Source: Ameyamaea chiangmaiensis
Lineage (GTDB): Bacteria; Pseudomonadota; Alphaproteobacteria; Acetobacterales; Acetobacteraceae
Reading direction: 5' to 3'
DNA: 64,000 nt
Assembly (NCBI RefSeq): GCF_025995235.1
Contig: NZ_BAPT01000007.1
Coordinates: 62,001 to 126,000, forward strand
Under the pieces are notes generated by a model. It did no database searches and was not told where the DNA came from. It worked only from the letters and a program-made list of their open reading frames with translations. Shown piece by piece: positions 18,356 through 27,004 of this stretch; the first letter of the stretch is position 1; every line of letters begins with the position of its first letter. The position numbers and the translations under genes were made by a program.

Positions 18356-19411
18356 ATGATAGAGCGCCGCAGACTGGGCCGCACCGACCTGATGGTCAGC
18401 GCGATCTGCCTGGGAACCATGACGTTTGGTCAACAGAACACCGAGGCCGAAGGGCACGCGCAGCTCGATTACGCGCTGGATCGCGGCATCAACTTCATCG
18501 ACACGGCCGAGCTGTATTCGATTCCCCCCCGCGCCGAGACGCAGGGTTCCACCGAGCGGATCGTGGGGTCGTGGCTGGCGGCCCGCGGCAACCGCGACAA
18601 GGTGATTCTGGCGACCAAGGTCGTCGGCCGCACGCAGATGGGATGGTTCCGTCCCGACGGCGCGGAGGCACGTCTCGATCGTGCCAACATCCGTTATGCG
18701 ATCGAGGGATCGCTCAAACGTCTGCGCACCGACTATATCGATCTGTACCAGCTGCACTGGCCGGACCGCGATATCGGTCTGTTCGGCGGCAACGGCAACA
18801 CGTTTCACGGGCTTGGCGATACCAGCAAGGACGTGCCGATCGAGGAAACGCTCGCTGCACTGGACGAACTCGTCCAGGAGGGGAAGATCCGGCATGTGGG
18901 GCTGTCCAACGAGACGGCGTGGGGTACGGCGCGCTTTGTCCATCTGGCCGAGACCGGACATGGGCCGCGTGTGGCGTCGATCCAGAACGCCTACAACCTG
19001 CTGAATCGGACCTTCGAGATCGGGCTTGCCGAGCTCGCAATGCGTGAGCAGGTGGGTCTTTTGGCCTATTCGCCGCTGGCGCAGGGCTATCTGACCGGCA
19101 AGTACCAGCGCGGTGCCCGTCCCGCGGGCGCGCGCACGACCCTGTTCGATCGTGGGCAACGCTATCAGAAGGTGAACGCGGAAGAAGCGATCGACGCGTA
19201 TCTGGAACTGGCGGCCGATATGGGCGTCGACCCGGCGCAGCTTGCGCTCGCGTTCGTGACGCAACGCCCGTTCGTAACGTCGAACATCATCGGCGCTACC
19301 AGCATGGATCAGCTACGGACTGATCTGGGGTCGCTCGACGTGGTGATTACGCCCGATCTTCTGGCACGGATCGACGCAATCCACGCGCGCTACTGTAATC
19401 CGTCGCCGTAA
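18356..19411 (+). CDS. NADP-dependent aldo/keto reductase, Tas-like
   Basis: A 351-residue aldo/keto reductase. It has the catalytic tetrad context GINFIDTAELYSIP (Asp and Tyr), a lysine in ILATKVVG and the histidine in YQLHWPDRD. The insertion with RAETQGSTERIVG and the long loop FGGNGNTFHG are characteristic of the Tas branch. The C-terminal NADP part has SNIIGATSMDQL. The natural substrate is unknown. The ATG at 18356 is at the start of the conserved MIERRRLGRTDL motif. It is monocistronic: a terminator lies on each side. Confidence 0.92.
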   Translation: MIERRRLGRTDLMVSAICLGTMTFGQQNTEAEGHAQLDYALDRGINFIDTAELYSIPPRAETQGSTERIVGSWLAARGNRDKVILATKVVGRTQMGWFRPDGAEARLDRANIRYAIEGSLKRLRTDYIDLYQLHWPDRDIGLFGGNGNTFHGLGDTSKDVPIEETLAALDELVQEGKIRHVGLSNETAWGTARFVHLAETGHGPRVASIQNAYNLLNRTFEIGLAELAMREQVGLLAYSPLAQGYLTGKYQRGARPAGARTTLFDRGQRYQKVNAEEAIDAYLELAADMGVDPAQLALAFVTQRPFVTSNIIGATSMDQLRTDLGSLDVVITPDLLARIDAIHARYCNPSP

Positions 19412-19454
19412 GACGGCGGAAATATACGAACCGGATCGACAGGGGCGTGCTCCT

Positions 19455-19491
19455 CTGCCGGGCGTGGGGAAAGCGCCCCCACACCCGGCAG
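19455..19491. terminator. Bidirectional terminator between convergent genes
   Basis: A long GC-rich inverted repeat (CTGCCGGGCGTGGGG and its near-exact complement, one mismatch) around a short AAAGCGC loop. It sits in the 87-bp gap between the aldo/keto reductase and the oppositely oriented sugar porter, so it can serve both. Confidence 0.75.
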
Positions 19492-19498
19492 GCCCCTC

Positions 19499-20986
19499 TC
19501 AGTCTTCACGCTCGTCGCGGGCGATCGCCTTGTGCTCGCGCGTCGGGCGGAAACGTCCCTGACGGAGGGCCTCTTCGATATCCTCGAGCGACGCGCCAGT
19601 GGTTTCCGGCACGAAGAAGAACACGAACAGGGTGCTGAGCAGGTTGATGCCGGCGTAGAACCACATCGTCCCGCCCAGCGAGATCAGATTGACCAGGGTC
19701 AGTGCCGTGCCGGTCACCAGAAGGTCGCTGCCCCACAGTGTCGCGGCATGCAGGCTGGTGGCCTGCCCGCGCATCGGCAGCGGGAACATTTCGGCCCCCA
19801 GAAGCCAGCCGACCACCTGGATGCCGCCCGAGTTGAACACCATGAACAGCAACAGGAACACTATGATCAGGTCGGCGCCGAACGACCCCTTGGCCGGATG
19901 GACGGCAAACATCAGGCCAAGGCCGATGAGGCTGAGCACCGAGCCGGGCCCCATGATCAGCATCAGGCGGCGGCGGCCGATCCGGTCGACGAACACGCAG
20001 CCCAGCGCGGTCATGATGAGATAGACGGTGGCGACGCCAAGGCTGGCCAGCAAGGCGGACGACGCGCCGAAACCCGCGTCCGACAGGAAGGTCGGCGCGT
20101 AGTAGATCATCATCTCCAGACCGCCGCACTGCGTGAAGAACGCAACGCCGAGCGCGGCGATCAGCGCCGGACGCACCCAGGGCTGACCAAGGCCGCGCCA
20201 GCCGCGGTCGCGGTCGTCCACCTCGGCTGCGGTTTCGTGCATCTGGCGGATCTCGTGACGGATCTGCTTGCGGCTCTCGCGCACGCGGCGCAGTTCGTCG
20301 ACGGCTTCCGTCAGGCCGATGTTTTCGGCCGTCCAACGCGGGCTGCGCGGCATGAAGAACATCGACAGGAACACGAAGGCGGCCGGAATGGCGGCGATCG
20401 CGATCATCGGGCGCCAGCCCCATGCGTCACGCGCGGCAAAACCGATGATGTTGGCCAGCAGGATGCCGACGCCGATCGCGACGTTGAACATGGTGACCAG
20501 ATTGCCGCGCCGTTCCGACGGGGCCAGTTCGGAGATGTACATCGGCACGACCTGCGTCGAACCACCGACGGCCAGACCGAGAAACACACGCGCCACGATA
20601 AGCGCGGTGACATCCGGGGCGAAGGAGCAGGCCAACGCACCGATGACGAAGACGGCCGTCACGATGATGACTGATATGCGGCGACCGAAACGCTCGGACA
20701 TGAAACCCGTGCCGACCGCGCCGATGACCGCGCCGGCCAGAATGGCCGATGTGACCAGTTCCTGGGTACCGCTGCTGAGGTGAAAATCCTTGGTGATCAG
20801 CAGCAGAGCACCCGAGATGATGCCGGTATCGTAGCCGTAGAGGCCGCCGCAGATAGCGGCCACCGCGGCTGCGAGCCAGAGTGTTTTCGAGGCGTTGGGC
20901 GAGAGTTCGATGGAGCTGACGTGCTGGTTGGCTTCCTTCACGTCCGCCGATGGCGGCGGGGTGGAGGCGGTGGTCGCGTCCTGCAT
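19499..20986 (-). CDS. MFS sugar porter
   Basis: A 495-residue 12-TM sugar porter, second in the window. Signatures are GGLYGYDTGIISGALL in TM1, ARVFLGLAVGGSTQVVPMYISELAPSERRG, MPRSPRWTAENIG, TQCGGLEMMIYYAPTFL in TM7 (the usual QQxxGIN is altered to TQCGGLE), DRIGRRRLM and FVPETTGASLEDIEEAL. The ATG at 20986 is chosen because the upstream extension is GC-rich and unlike the family. It probably takes up a monosaccharide or polyol. The change in TM7, where substrate contacts lie, suggests an unusual substrate. Confidence 0.9.
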   Translation of the reverse strand: MQDATTASTPPPSADVKEANQHVSSIELSPNASKTLWLAAAVAAICGGLYGYDTGIISGALLLITKDFHLSSGTQELVTSAILAGAVIGAVGTGFMSERFGRRISVIIVTAVFVIGALACSFAPDVTALIVARVFLGLAVGGSTQVVPMYISELAPSERRGNLVTMFNVAIGVGILLANIIGFAARDAWGWRPMIAIAAIPAAFVFLSMFFMPRSPRWTAENIGLTEAVDELRRVRESRKQIRHEIRQMHETAAEVDDRDRGWRGLGQPWVRPALIAALGVAFFTQCGGLEMMIYYAPTFLSDAGFGASSALLASLGVATVYLIMTALGCVFVDRIGRRRLMLIMGPGSVLSLIGLGLMFAVHPAKGSFGADLIIVFLLLFMVFNSGGIQVVGWLLGAEMFPLPMRGQATSLHAATLWGSDLLVTGTALTLVNLISLGGTMWFYAGINLLSTLFVFFFVPETTGASLEDIEEALRQGRFRPTREHKAIARDERED

Positions 20987-21047
20987 GGGGATCTGCCTTG
21001 TGTCCAGTCGTGGTTCCCGGGCGCCAGGCGGGAGAAAAGCGGCGCGG

Positions 21048-22460
21048 CTACGGCACTCCGTAAACGGCGCGAAGCCCGGCAATGTTGCCAAGCGTCGCAT
21101 GAAAAGGGCCCCAGTCGTCGGATTCGGCGATGGGCGACCAGAGCGCTTCGACCTGATCGATCAGCATCGTCACCGGATCGTGGCGTTCGAAATACGCCTG
21201 CGTCGGCTGACGGCCCGCGAACGCATCGAACAGGGCCCTGACCGGCGCGAAATCCGCCCTGTCATAGAAGGATGCCCGGGGTCCGTTCATCGCGCGTTGT
21301 GTGCTGTTGGCACCTCCATACCAGTCAAAGAAGAAATTTTCAAATCCAACCCGTGCGCGGGATAGAAATTCGGTGATCGGCGTCGCTATTTCGGGAACAT
21401 CGGCATCGGGTTGGTGCTGCAATCCCAGTCTACGCAGATACTGGATATTGAGTTGTTTCTGATAGGTTGTGGCGAATGACTCCAGCGCCACCTGGAACTC
21501 TTGCAGCGTGCCAAGCGGCAACAGACATTCGGCAAGACGGGCCAGGTTCCAGCCAAGGGCCTGCGGCTGCCGCCCATAGGCATACAGGCCGGCATGATCG
21601 AAATAGGCGGCCGTGAAGCTCTGATCGTAGGTGGGCAGGAAGCGCCAGGGGCCGTAGTCGAAACTCTCGCCCGTGATGGCGATGTTGTCGGTGTTCAGCA
21701 CGCCATGCACGAAACCGGCCGCCATAAGCTGCGCGCCCGTGGTGGCCACCCGCTCGCACACGGCCCCGAACAGGGCGGCGGCCTCGCTTTGGCCCGGTGC
21801 CGGCGCGAGGTCGGGGTAATAGGTGTCGCGCACATAGGCGACCAGCCGGTCCATCGCGGCACGTTCGTCCAGCACGGCAAGGCGCTGGAACGTGCCGATG
21901 CGGATATGGGAATGGCCCAGACGCACCAGAACGCACGCGCGGGTCGGGGAGGGTTCGTCATTGCGCGCCAGACGCTCGCCCGTCTCGATCACCGACAGGG
22001 TGCGGGAGGTGTTTACGCCCAGCGCCTCAAGCATTTCGGTGGCCAGGATTTCCCGCACGCCCCCCTTGAGCGTCAACCGACCATCGCCGCCACGTGACCA
22101 TGGCGTCGTGCCGCTGCCCTTGGTGCCGAGATCCATCAGGCGCCCGGTCACGGCATCGTGCATCTGGGCGAACAGAAAGCCGCGCCCGTCGCCAAGGTCG
22201 GGGTTGTACACACGGAACTGGTGGCCGTGATAGCGCAGGGCCAGAGGCTGCGGCAGGGAGTCGGGCAGGGGAATGAACCGACCGAAATGGGCGCGCCATT
22301 CCTCGTCGGTCAGGGTGTCGAGCCCCACCGTGGCGGCTGCCCGGTCGTTGCGGTAGCGCAGGAGCGTCTGCGGGAAGTCGGCGGGGGCGACGGGATCGTA
22401 GAACACGCTGCCCAGATCCATGTGAGCGCGCGAGGGGCGGTAGGTCGGGGAAACGGGCAT
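21048..22460 (-). CDS. selO: Protein adenylyltransferase SelO
   Basis: A 470-residue SelO/UPF0061-family pseudokinase, which in other bacteria transfers AMP to Ser, Thr or Tyr residues under oxidative stress. Visible motifs are SGTTPWSRGGDGRLTLKGGVREIL (the nucleotide-binding start), RLGHSHIRIGTFQ, HGVLNTDNIAITGESFDYGPW (catalytic Asp and metal ligands) and NFFFDWYGG. The C-terminal selenocysteine or cysteine found in some members is absent. The ATG at 22460 follows a GGAG site. It lies 80 bases from the enoyl-CoA hydratase-type gene on the same strand. Confidence 0.95.
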   Translation of the reverse strand: MPVSPTYRPSRAHMDLGSVFYDPVAPADFPQTLLRYRNDRAAATVGLDTLTDEEWRAHFGRFIPLPDSLPQPLALRYHGHQFRVYNPDLGDGRGFLFAQMHDAVTGRLMDLGTKGSGTTPWSRGGDGRLTLKGGVREILATEMLEALGVNTSRTLSVIETGERLARNDEPSPTRACVLVRLGHSHIRIGTFQRLAVLDERAAMDRLVAYVRDTYYPDLAPAPGQSEAAALFGAVCERVATTGAQLMAAGFVHGVLNTDNIAITGESFDYGPWRFLPTYDQSFTAAYFDHAGLYAYGRQPQALGWNLARLAECLLPLGTLQEFQVALESFATTYQKQLNIQYLRRLGLQHQPDADVPEIATPITEFLSRARVGFENFFFDWYGGANSTQRAMNGPRASFYDRADFAPVRALFDAFAGRQPTQAYFERHDPVTMLIDQVEALWSPIAESDDWGPFHATLGNIAGLRAVYGVP

Positions 22461-22540
22461 CGGTCGGCTCCTTGGCGGCCACGCGGCGGTGCGGACGGGT
22501 GCCACACCGCCTTGGGTCTCTGCTGTCGAGGGGTGAACGC

Positions 22541-23581
22541 TCAGCGAGTGCCGAGGATGTCGTCCACCAGAGCGTCGGGCACCGCAGCGGCGGTTGGCCA
22601 CGCCCAGCGCGGTTGGCGATCCTTGTCGATCACGCGCGCACGAACGCCTTCGGCGAAGTCGGGCTCGGCCAGCAGGCGGCCGACCAGCCGGGTTTCCTGC
22701 GCGATCGCGGCCAGAACGTCCGCCTTCGGATCGGTCGGCGGCCGGGCGCGCAGGGCGTGCCACGCCGCGAACGTGACGCGCAGCGACAGCGGCGAGGCCT
22801 CGCTCAAAGCCGCGCGATCGGCCTGTGCCCAGGGTTCGTCGCGTTCGGCCAGGCGATGGAGAAGGGTCGACATGTCGGGCGCGCCGTAGACCGCCGCCAG
22901 CGCGTCGGCCGCGGGCTCGGGCTGCGGCACCGGCAGACGCCCGACCCGCGCCAGCGCGTCCTCCACCGACATGTCCCGCGCCAGTGCATCGCGCAGCGTA
23001 TCGAGATCGGCGGAGGGAACCGCGTAGTCGGCAAAGCCCGCGCCCAGTGCGGCCGCGCCCTCGATCCGCCCCGCGGTCAGGGCCAGACGGAGACCGGTAA
23101 AACCGGGTGCGCGCGCCAGCAACCACGAACCACCCGCGTCCGGCGTCAGGCCGATCAGGGTTTCGGGCATGGCGAGGATCGAACGTTCCGTGACGATGCG
23201 ATACCGTGCGTGACCGCCCAGCCCGATGCCGCCGCCCATCGCGATGCCGTCCATCAGGGAGATGACCGGCACGGGGCTTCGCACCAGATCGGCAAACAGG
23301 TCATAGACCCGCCGGAACTGTGCTGCGGCGGCATCGGCACCGCTGCCGAGCAGACGATCGCGTATCTGGCGCAGGTCGCCGCCGGCGCAGAAGGCACGCG
23401 GTGCGCTGCTGTCGATAACGATGCGGGTGATGCCTGGATCAGACCACCAGTCCTTGAGGGCGTTTGCGATGGCGTCGGCCATGGCCAGGTTGATGGCGTT
23501 CAGCGCGGTCGGACGATCGAGGACCAGAAAGGCGGTCTGGCCCATGCGGTCGGTGCGGACGGGCGGTGGGGTCTGCGTCAT
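22541..23581 (-). CDS. Enoyl-CoA hydratase/isomerase family, 3-hydroxyisobutyryl-CoA hydrolase-like
   Basis: A 346-residue crotonase-fold protein. It shows the oxyanion-hole motif SAPRAFCAGGDLRQI and MDGIAMGGGIGLGGHARYRI. The stretch LAMPETLIGLTPDAGGSWLLARAPG is the one that distinguishes the longer 3-hydroxyisobutyryl-CoA hydrolase branch (valine breakdown) from simple enoyl-CoA hydratases. Length also fits that branch. Start at 23581 is preceded by GGGAG. No other valine-degradation genes are beside it, so the pathway role is inferred. Confidence 0.85.
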   Translation of the reverse strand: MTQTPPPVRTDRMGQTAFLVLDRPTALNAINLAMADAIANALKDWWSDPGITRIVIDSSAPRAFCAGGDLRQIRDRLLGSGADAAAAQFRRVYDLFADLVRSPVPVISLMDGIAMGGGIGLGGHARYRIVTERSILAMPETLIGLTPDAGGSWLLARAPGFTGLRLALTAGRIEGAAALGAGFADYAVPSADLDTLRDALARDMSVEDALARVGRLPVPQPEPAADALAAVYGAPDMSTLLHRLAERDEPWAQADRAALSEASPLSLRVTFAAWHALRARPPTDPKADVLAAIAQETRLVGRLLAEPDFAEGVRARVIDKDRQPRWAWPTAAAVPDALVDDILGTR

Positions 23582-23695
23582 GCGCACTCCCGGGACGGAA
23601 TAAGGGCATTCGTCATCCCACGGTTGAATTGCGGGAAGCAAGGTGGCAACACATCACAGTTCACCTCTCGTCCGCGTAAAGGGATGTTTGTCGCT

Positions 23696-24190
23696 ATGGC
23701 CTCGATCGATTCGTTGCGTTTTCGCGACGCCATGGCGCGACTGGGCGCGGCCGTGAACATCATCACCACCGGGACACTCGAAACCCCGGTGGGTTTTACC
23801 GCTTCCGCCGTCTCGTCGGTGACGGACTCACCGCCGACGCTTCTGGTGTGTATCAATCGCAGTTCGCGCTCGCGCAGTGCCTTCGAGGCCGGAGGCGCCC
23901 TGTGCGTCAACGTCCTGTCGGGCCTGCAGCAGGAACTGTCTGGCATATTCGCCGGCAAGGCGGAAATGGCCGAACGTTTCACGCACGGACACTGGAGCAC
24001 GCTGGCGACCGGCGCGCCGGTGCTGGCCGAGGCCGTGGCGTCGTTCGACTGCCGGATCGACAATGTCGTGGAAGTCGGAAGCCACAGCGTGATGTTCTGC
24101 GTGGTCGAAGACCTGCGCATCAACGAGGGGCAGGCCGGTCTGGTCTATTTCAACCGTGCCTACCATGTCCTGCCGCACCCTGGGCTCTGA
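23696..24190 (+). CDS. Flavin reductase family protein (FMN-dependent, RutF/HpaC type)
   Basis: A 164-residue flavin:NAD(P)H reductase-like protein: FRDAMARLGAAVNIITTGT, GFTASAVSSVTDSPPTLLVCIN and CVNVLSG are the conserved flavin-binding stretches, and the length matches. Such enzymes supply reduced FMN to two-component monooxygenases. The start could also be an ATG 12 bases earlier (23684), but that one sits directly on the AAAGGGA ribosome site. It stands alone, divergent from the hydratase gene; the FMN monooxygenase at 32126 is a possible partner. Confidence 0.88.
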   Translation: MASIDSLRFRDAMARLGAAVNIITTGTLETPVGFTASAVSSVTDSPPTLLVCINRSSRSRSAFEAGGALCVNVLSGLQQELSGIFAGKAEMAERFTHGHWSTLATGAPVLAEAVASFDCRIDNVVEVGSHSVMFCVVEDLRINEGQAGLVYFNRAYHVLPHPGL

Positions 24191-24228
24191 AACGCGGCTG
24201 CGGGGCTCAGAAGGAGTAGTTCATCACT

Positions 24229-24354
24229 ATGGCGACGCCAAAGCTCAAATCTGATATTCCGGTCATCACGGTTCGCGCCCTGATCTGGATCCATGTCGGC
24301 CTCGTGATCTTCATGGCCTTTACTTACTGGCTGCTGACCCTGGTGAAGGACTGA
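24229..24354 (+). CDS. Small single-TM membrane protein, 41 aa
   Basis: A short ORF preceded by AAGGAG (24211-24216). It encodes a basic N terminus (MATPKLKSDIPVI) followed by one hydrophobic helix (HVGLVIFMAFTYWLLTLV) and a short KD tail. The 3' end overlaps, on the other strand, the last 35 bases of the znuB gene. No family was recognised. Small one-TM proteins of this kind often bind larger membrane complexes, but that is only a possibility. Confidence 0.5.
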   Translation: MATPKLKSDIPVITVRALIWIHVGLVIFMAFTYWLLTLVKD

Positions 24355-25135
24355 CGGCGCGCAGAAGCCGGCCGCCACCGAACATCACGGCACACAGCAC
24401 GCTGATCCAGAAAGTCACGGGCGCGTCGGTGATCCACGCCAGCAACAGGCCGCCCCATGCGCACGCGACCGCCAGCACCGCCGACAGCGCGGCACCGGCA
24501 CGCGGCGGCAGCCCCAGTTCGAGCGCCGTCGCCGGTGGGGCCACCATCAGCGTGAACACCAGCAGGACACCGGTCACCTGCGCGCACGACGCCGTCGCCA
24601 GCGCGACGACCAGCAGAAACACCGTGCCGACCGCCCCGACCCGCACGCCCCGTGCGGCGGCATTGTCCGGCATCAGGCTGGCGAACAGCAGCGGCCGCGC
24701 GATGACGCCCAGAACCAGCAGGCAGACGACCGCCATCGCCGCCAGCGTCATCAGCGTGGCGTGCGACACGCCCAGCACATTGCCGAACAACAGCGCGGTC
24801 ACGCCGCTGGCCGAGCCGCTGACCAGATGCAGGAACAGCAGCCCGAGCCCGAGGGAGACGGACAGCACGAGGCCGATCGCCACGTCCCGTCCCTGCGCCC
24901 GGTCGGCCAGCGCACCGATCCAGCCGGCACCGGCCAGGGCGGCGACGATCAATCCGGCCAGCGGCGGCGCGCCGAGCCACAACGCACCGGCGGCCCCCGC
25001 GAAGCCAATATGGGCCAACGCATGACCCGCGAAACTCTGCCCGCGCACGACCACGAACCAGCCGACGAGCCCCGCCAGCACCCCGGCGATACCGGCCGCC
25101 GCAAACGCGGTGCGCATGAAATCATAGGCGAGCAT
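24320..25135 (-). CDS. znuB: Zinc ABC transporter permease ZnuB
   Basis: A 271-residue ABC-3 family permease with about eight membrane segments. The conserved pieces FVVVRGQSFAGHALAHIGFAGAAGA and VTGVLLVFTLMVAPPATA match metal-uptake permeases. It follows znuC by 47 bases and is the last gene of the znuA-znuC-znuB operon. Start at 25135 follows the usual short N terminus; a longer in-frame extension is not supported. Confidence 0.92.
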   Translation of the reverse strand: MLAYDFMRTAFAAAGIAGVLAGLVGWFVVVRGQSFAGHALAHIGFAGAAGALWLGAPPLAGLIVAALAGAGWIGALADRAQGRDVAIGLVLSVSLGLGLLFLHLVSGSASGVTALLFGNVLGVSHATLMTLAAMAVVCLLVLGVIARPLLFASLMPDNAAARGVRVGAVGTVFLLVVALATASCAQVTGVLLVFTLMVAPPATALELGLPPRAGAALSAVLAVACAWGGLLLAWITDAPVTFWISVLCAVMFGGGRLLRAVSPSPGSAASK

Positions 25136-25182
25136 CCGACCCTCCGCGCGTCTGTCTCTTACCGGACCGCACCAGCCCATCA

Positions 25183-25974
25183 TCATCCATGCGCACAACA
25201 CTCTCCCCCGGCGGCCGGAACCGTGCCGGCCATCACGAAGACATGCCCCCGGGCGCGCACCACCTCGACCGGCACGCCATACAACGCCGAAAGGGACTCG
25301 GTGGTGATGACGGCCTCCACCGGGCCGAGGCGGGCGGTCGCGTTGGCGACATAGAGCACGGCATCGGCCGTGCCGATCAGCGGGTTGATGTCGTGGGCAC
25401 AGAACAGCACCGTCAGTCCCAGCGCGTCCCGCAGATCGCGGGTCAGGGCCACCACGTCGCCGACGCGCGCGGGGTCGAGACTGGCCAGAGGCTCGTCCAG
25501 CAACAGCAGTTCGGGCCGTCCGAGCAACGCCTGCGCCAGGGCCAGCCGTTGGCGCTCGCCTCCCGACAGGGTGCCGATGGGGCGAGGCGCGATGTCGCGC
25601 GCGGACACGAGGTCGAGCACGCGGTCGATCTCGTGCGTGTCGCGGCGAAGGGTCAGTCCCCAGCGCGCTCCGTGCAGGGCCGCGCGCAGATAATCGGCGC
25701 CCGACAGGCTCGGCACGGTCAGGGCGCGAGCCTGGGGCATGTAGCCCACGCGACCGCGTGCCGCCCGTGGGGAGGCACCCAGCACACGGATTTGGCCCGT
25801 CCGCGTCGGCACCAGACCCACCAGCGCGCGCAGTAACGTTGTCTTGCCTGCGCCGTTTGGCCCCAGAAGGGCGACGAACTGTCCTGTCCGACTTTCGAAT
25901 GTGGCGTTGCGCAGGATATCGCGGCCGCCCACGCGCAGGGTCACGCCAGCGAGGCTGAAGGCCGGAGCGGTCAT
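25183..25974 (-). CDS. znuC: Zinc ABC transporter ATP-binding protein ZnuC
   Basis: A 263-residue ABC ATPase with Walker A GPNGAGKTTLLRAL, signature LSGGERQRLALAQAL, Walker B LLLLDEPLASLD and the switch histidine in FCAHDINPLI. The YMPQ Q-loop and the general layout fit the metal-uptake branch. Its ATG overlaps the znuA stop (ATGA), so it is translationally coupled to the binding protein. Confidence 0.93.
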   Translation of the reverse strand: MTAPAFSLAGVTLRVGGRDILRNATFESRTGQFVALLGPNGAGKTTLLRALVGLVPTRTGQIRVLGASPRAARGRVGYMPQARALTVPSLSGADYLRAALHGARWGLTLRRDTHEIDRVLDLVSARDIAPRPIGTLSGGERQRLALAQALLGRPELLLLDEPLASLDPARVGDVVALTRDLRDALGLTVLFCAHDINPLIGTADAVLYVANATARLGPVEAVITTESLSALYGVPVEVVRARGHVFVMAGTVPAAGGECCAHG

Positions 25975-26864
25975 GGGCGGGAGGCCCCCGCCGGCGGCAG
26001 CACCGTGGCGATCTGGTCGACGACGTCGTTGAGCCACGCCTGATAGTGACGCCCGTCGGGCAGCGTTTCGGTCACGTTGATGACCGGTACGCCGGAGGCG
26101 CGCGCCAGAGCGCACAGTCGCCGCGTGGTCGGCGCCTCGATCTGGGCGTTGTTCAACATCAGCACGACCGCGCGGGCGCGCAGGTCGTCCTCGAACGCGG
26201 CGACGTCCGCCGGTGCAGGTTCGGTGTCGTTCTGGATCGCCTTCTGGAAGGCGAGATGGCGCAGGCGCAACCCTGCGGCGCCCAGCAGCGCGTTGGCCAG
26301 TGGCTCGGTCGCCGTCGCGGACAGACCGCTGGTGCGGGCCCGCAGGGCAGCGAGACGGCCGGAGAGTGTGTCGAGATCGGTCAGGAAAGCCTCCAGCCGC
26401 CGGCTGCGGCGCGGATCGGGGCCGAGGCGATCGTCGAGCGTGCGCGCCAGACGCGTGGCGAAGGCCCGCGCCCGATCCGGATCGAACCACAGATGCGGGT
26501 CCAGTGGATCGGCCGGGCGCGACGCCGGAAGCGCCGCCACGTCGATCACGCTGCGGTCGCCGGGCGGCAGCGCCGCGACAAGGGACGCCATCCATGGGTC
26601 GTAGCCGTCGCCCGTCGCGATCACGATGGCGGCCTCGGACAAAGCCCTGACCGTGGCGGGACTGGCTTCGAACATATGCGGGTCGACAGTGGGCGTGGCG
26701 AGGATGGCGCGGGTCGTCACATCCGGGCCGCCGACCTGATCGGCGATATCGGCCCACACGCGTTCGGCCGCGACGACGGTCAGTGGAGACGTCGTGGCAG
26801 CGCGCACCGGTGTGGTCGACAGCGCAGCCGCGACCGCAAACAGGGAAAGCGAAATGCGTCTCAC
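25971..26864 (-). CDS. znuA: Periplasmic zinc-binding protein of the Znu ABC transporter
   Basis: A 297-residue cluster A-I metal-binding protein with a signal peptide ending near PVRAA. Probable metal ligands are seen in TVDPHMFEAS and DPHLWFDP, and RHLAFQKAIQND where the third histidine is expected; the charged His-rich loop of E. coli ZnuA is absent. The GTG at 26864 is taken as start because it has AAGG upstream and places the signal peptide at the N terminus. The Zur-box candidate lies 12 bases before the start, which favours zinc over manganese. Confidence 0.88.
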   Translation of the reverse strand: MRRISLSLFAVAAALSTTPVRAATTSPLTVVAAERVWADIADQVGGPDVTTRAILATPTVDPHMFEASPATVRALSEAAIVIATGDGYDPWMASLVAALPPGDRSVIDVAALPASRPADPLDPHLWFDPDRARAFATRLARTLDDRLGPDPRRSRRLEAFLTDLDTLSGRLAALRARTSGLSATATEPLANALLGAAGLRLRHLAFQKAIQNDTEPAPADVAAFEDDLRARAVVLMLNNAQIEAPTTRRLCALARASGVPVINVTETLPDGRHYQAWLNDVVDQIATVLPPAGASRP

Positions 26865-26876
26865 GTCCGACCTTGA

Positions 26877-26891
26877 TGTTACTCTATAACA
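26877..26891. promoter_or_regulatory. Zur-box candidate
   Basis: TGTTACTCTATAACA, an inverted repeat TGTTA-N5-TAACA, close to the TGTTATANTATAACA-type Zur operators of Alphaproteobacteria. It lies in the divergent region between znuA and the Zur-type regulator gene, 13 bases before the znuA start, where a bound repressor would block znuACB transcription. Confidence 0.75.
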
Positions 26892-27004
26892 GAACGGGTC
26901 GGCATAGCCGTTTAAGCGACAGCTTGCAAACGATGGTCGCTGCGGGCAGTACGGTCGCACGGCGGATTGGCCGCTCACGGCCCGACCGGGGGAGGGGACG
27001 CATC

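Noticed and set aside
26046..26876. Plus-strand frame opposite znuA
   Set aside because: Arg/Gln/His-rich shadow without start context.
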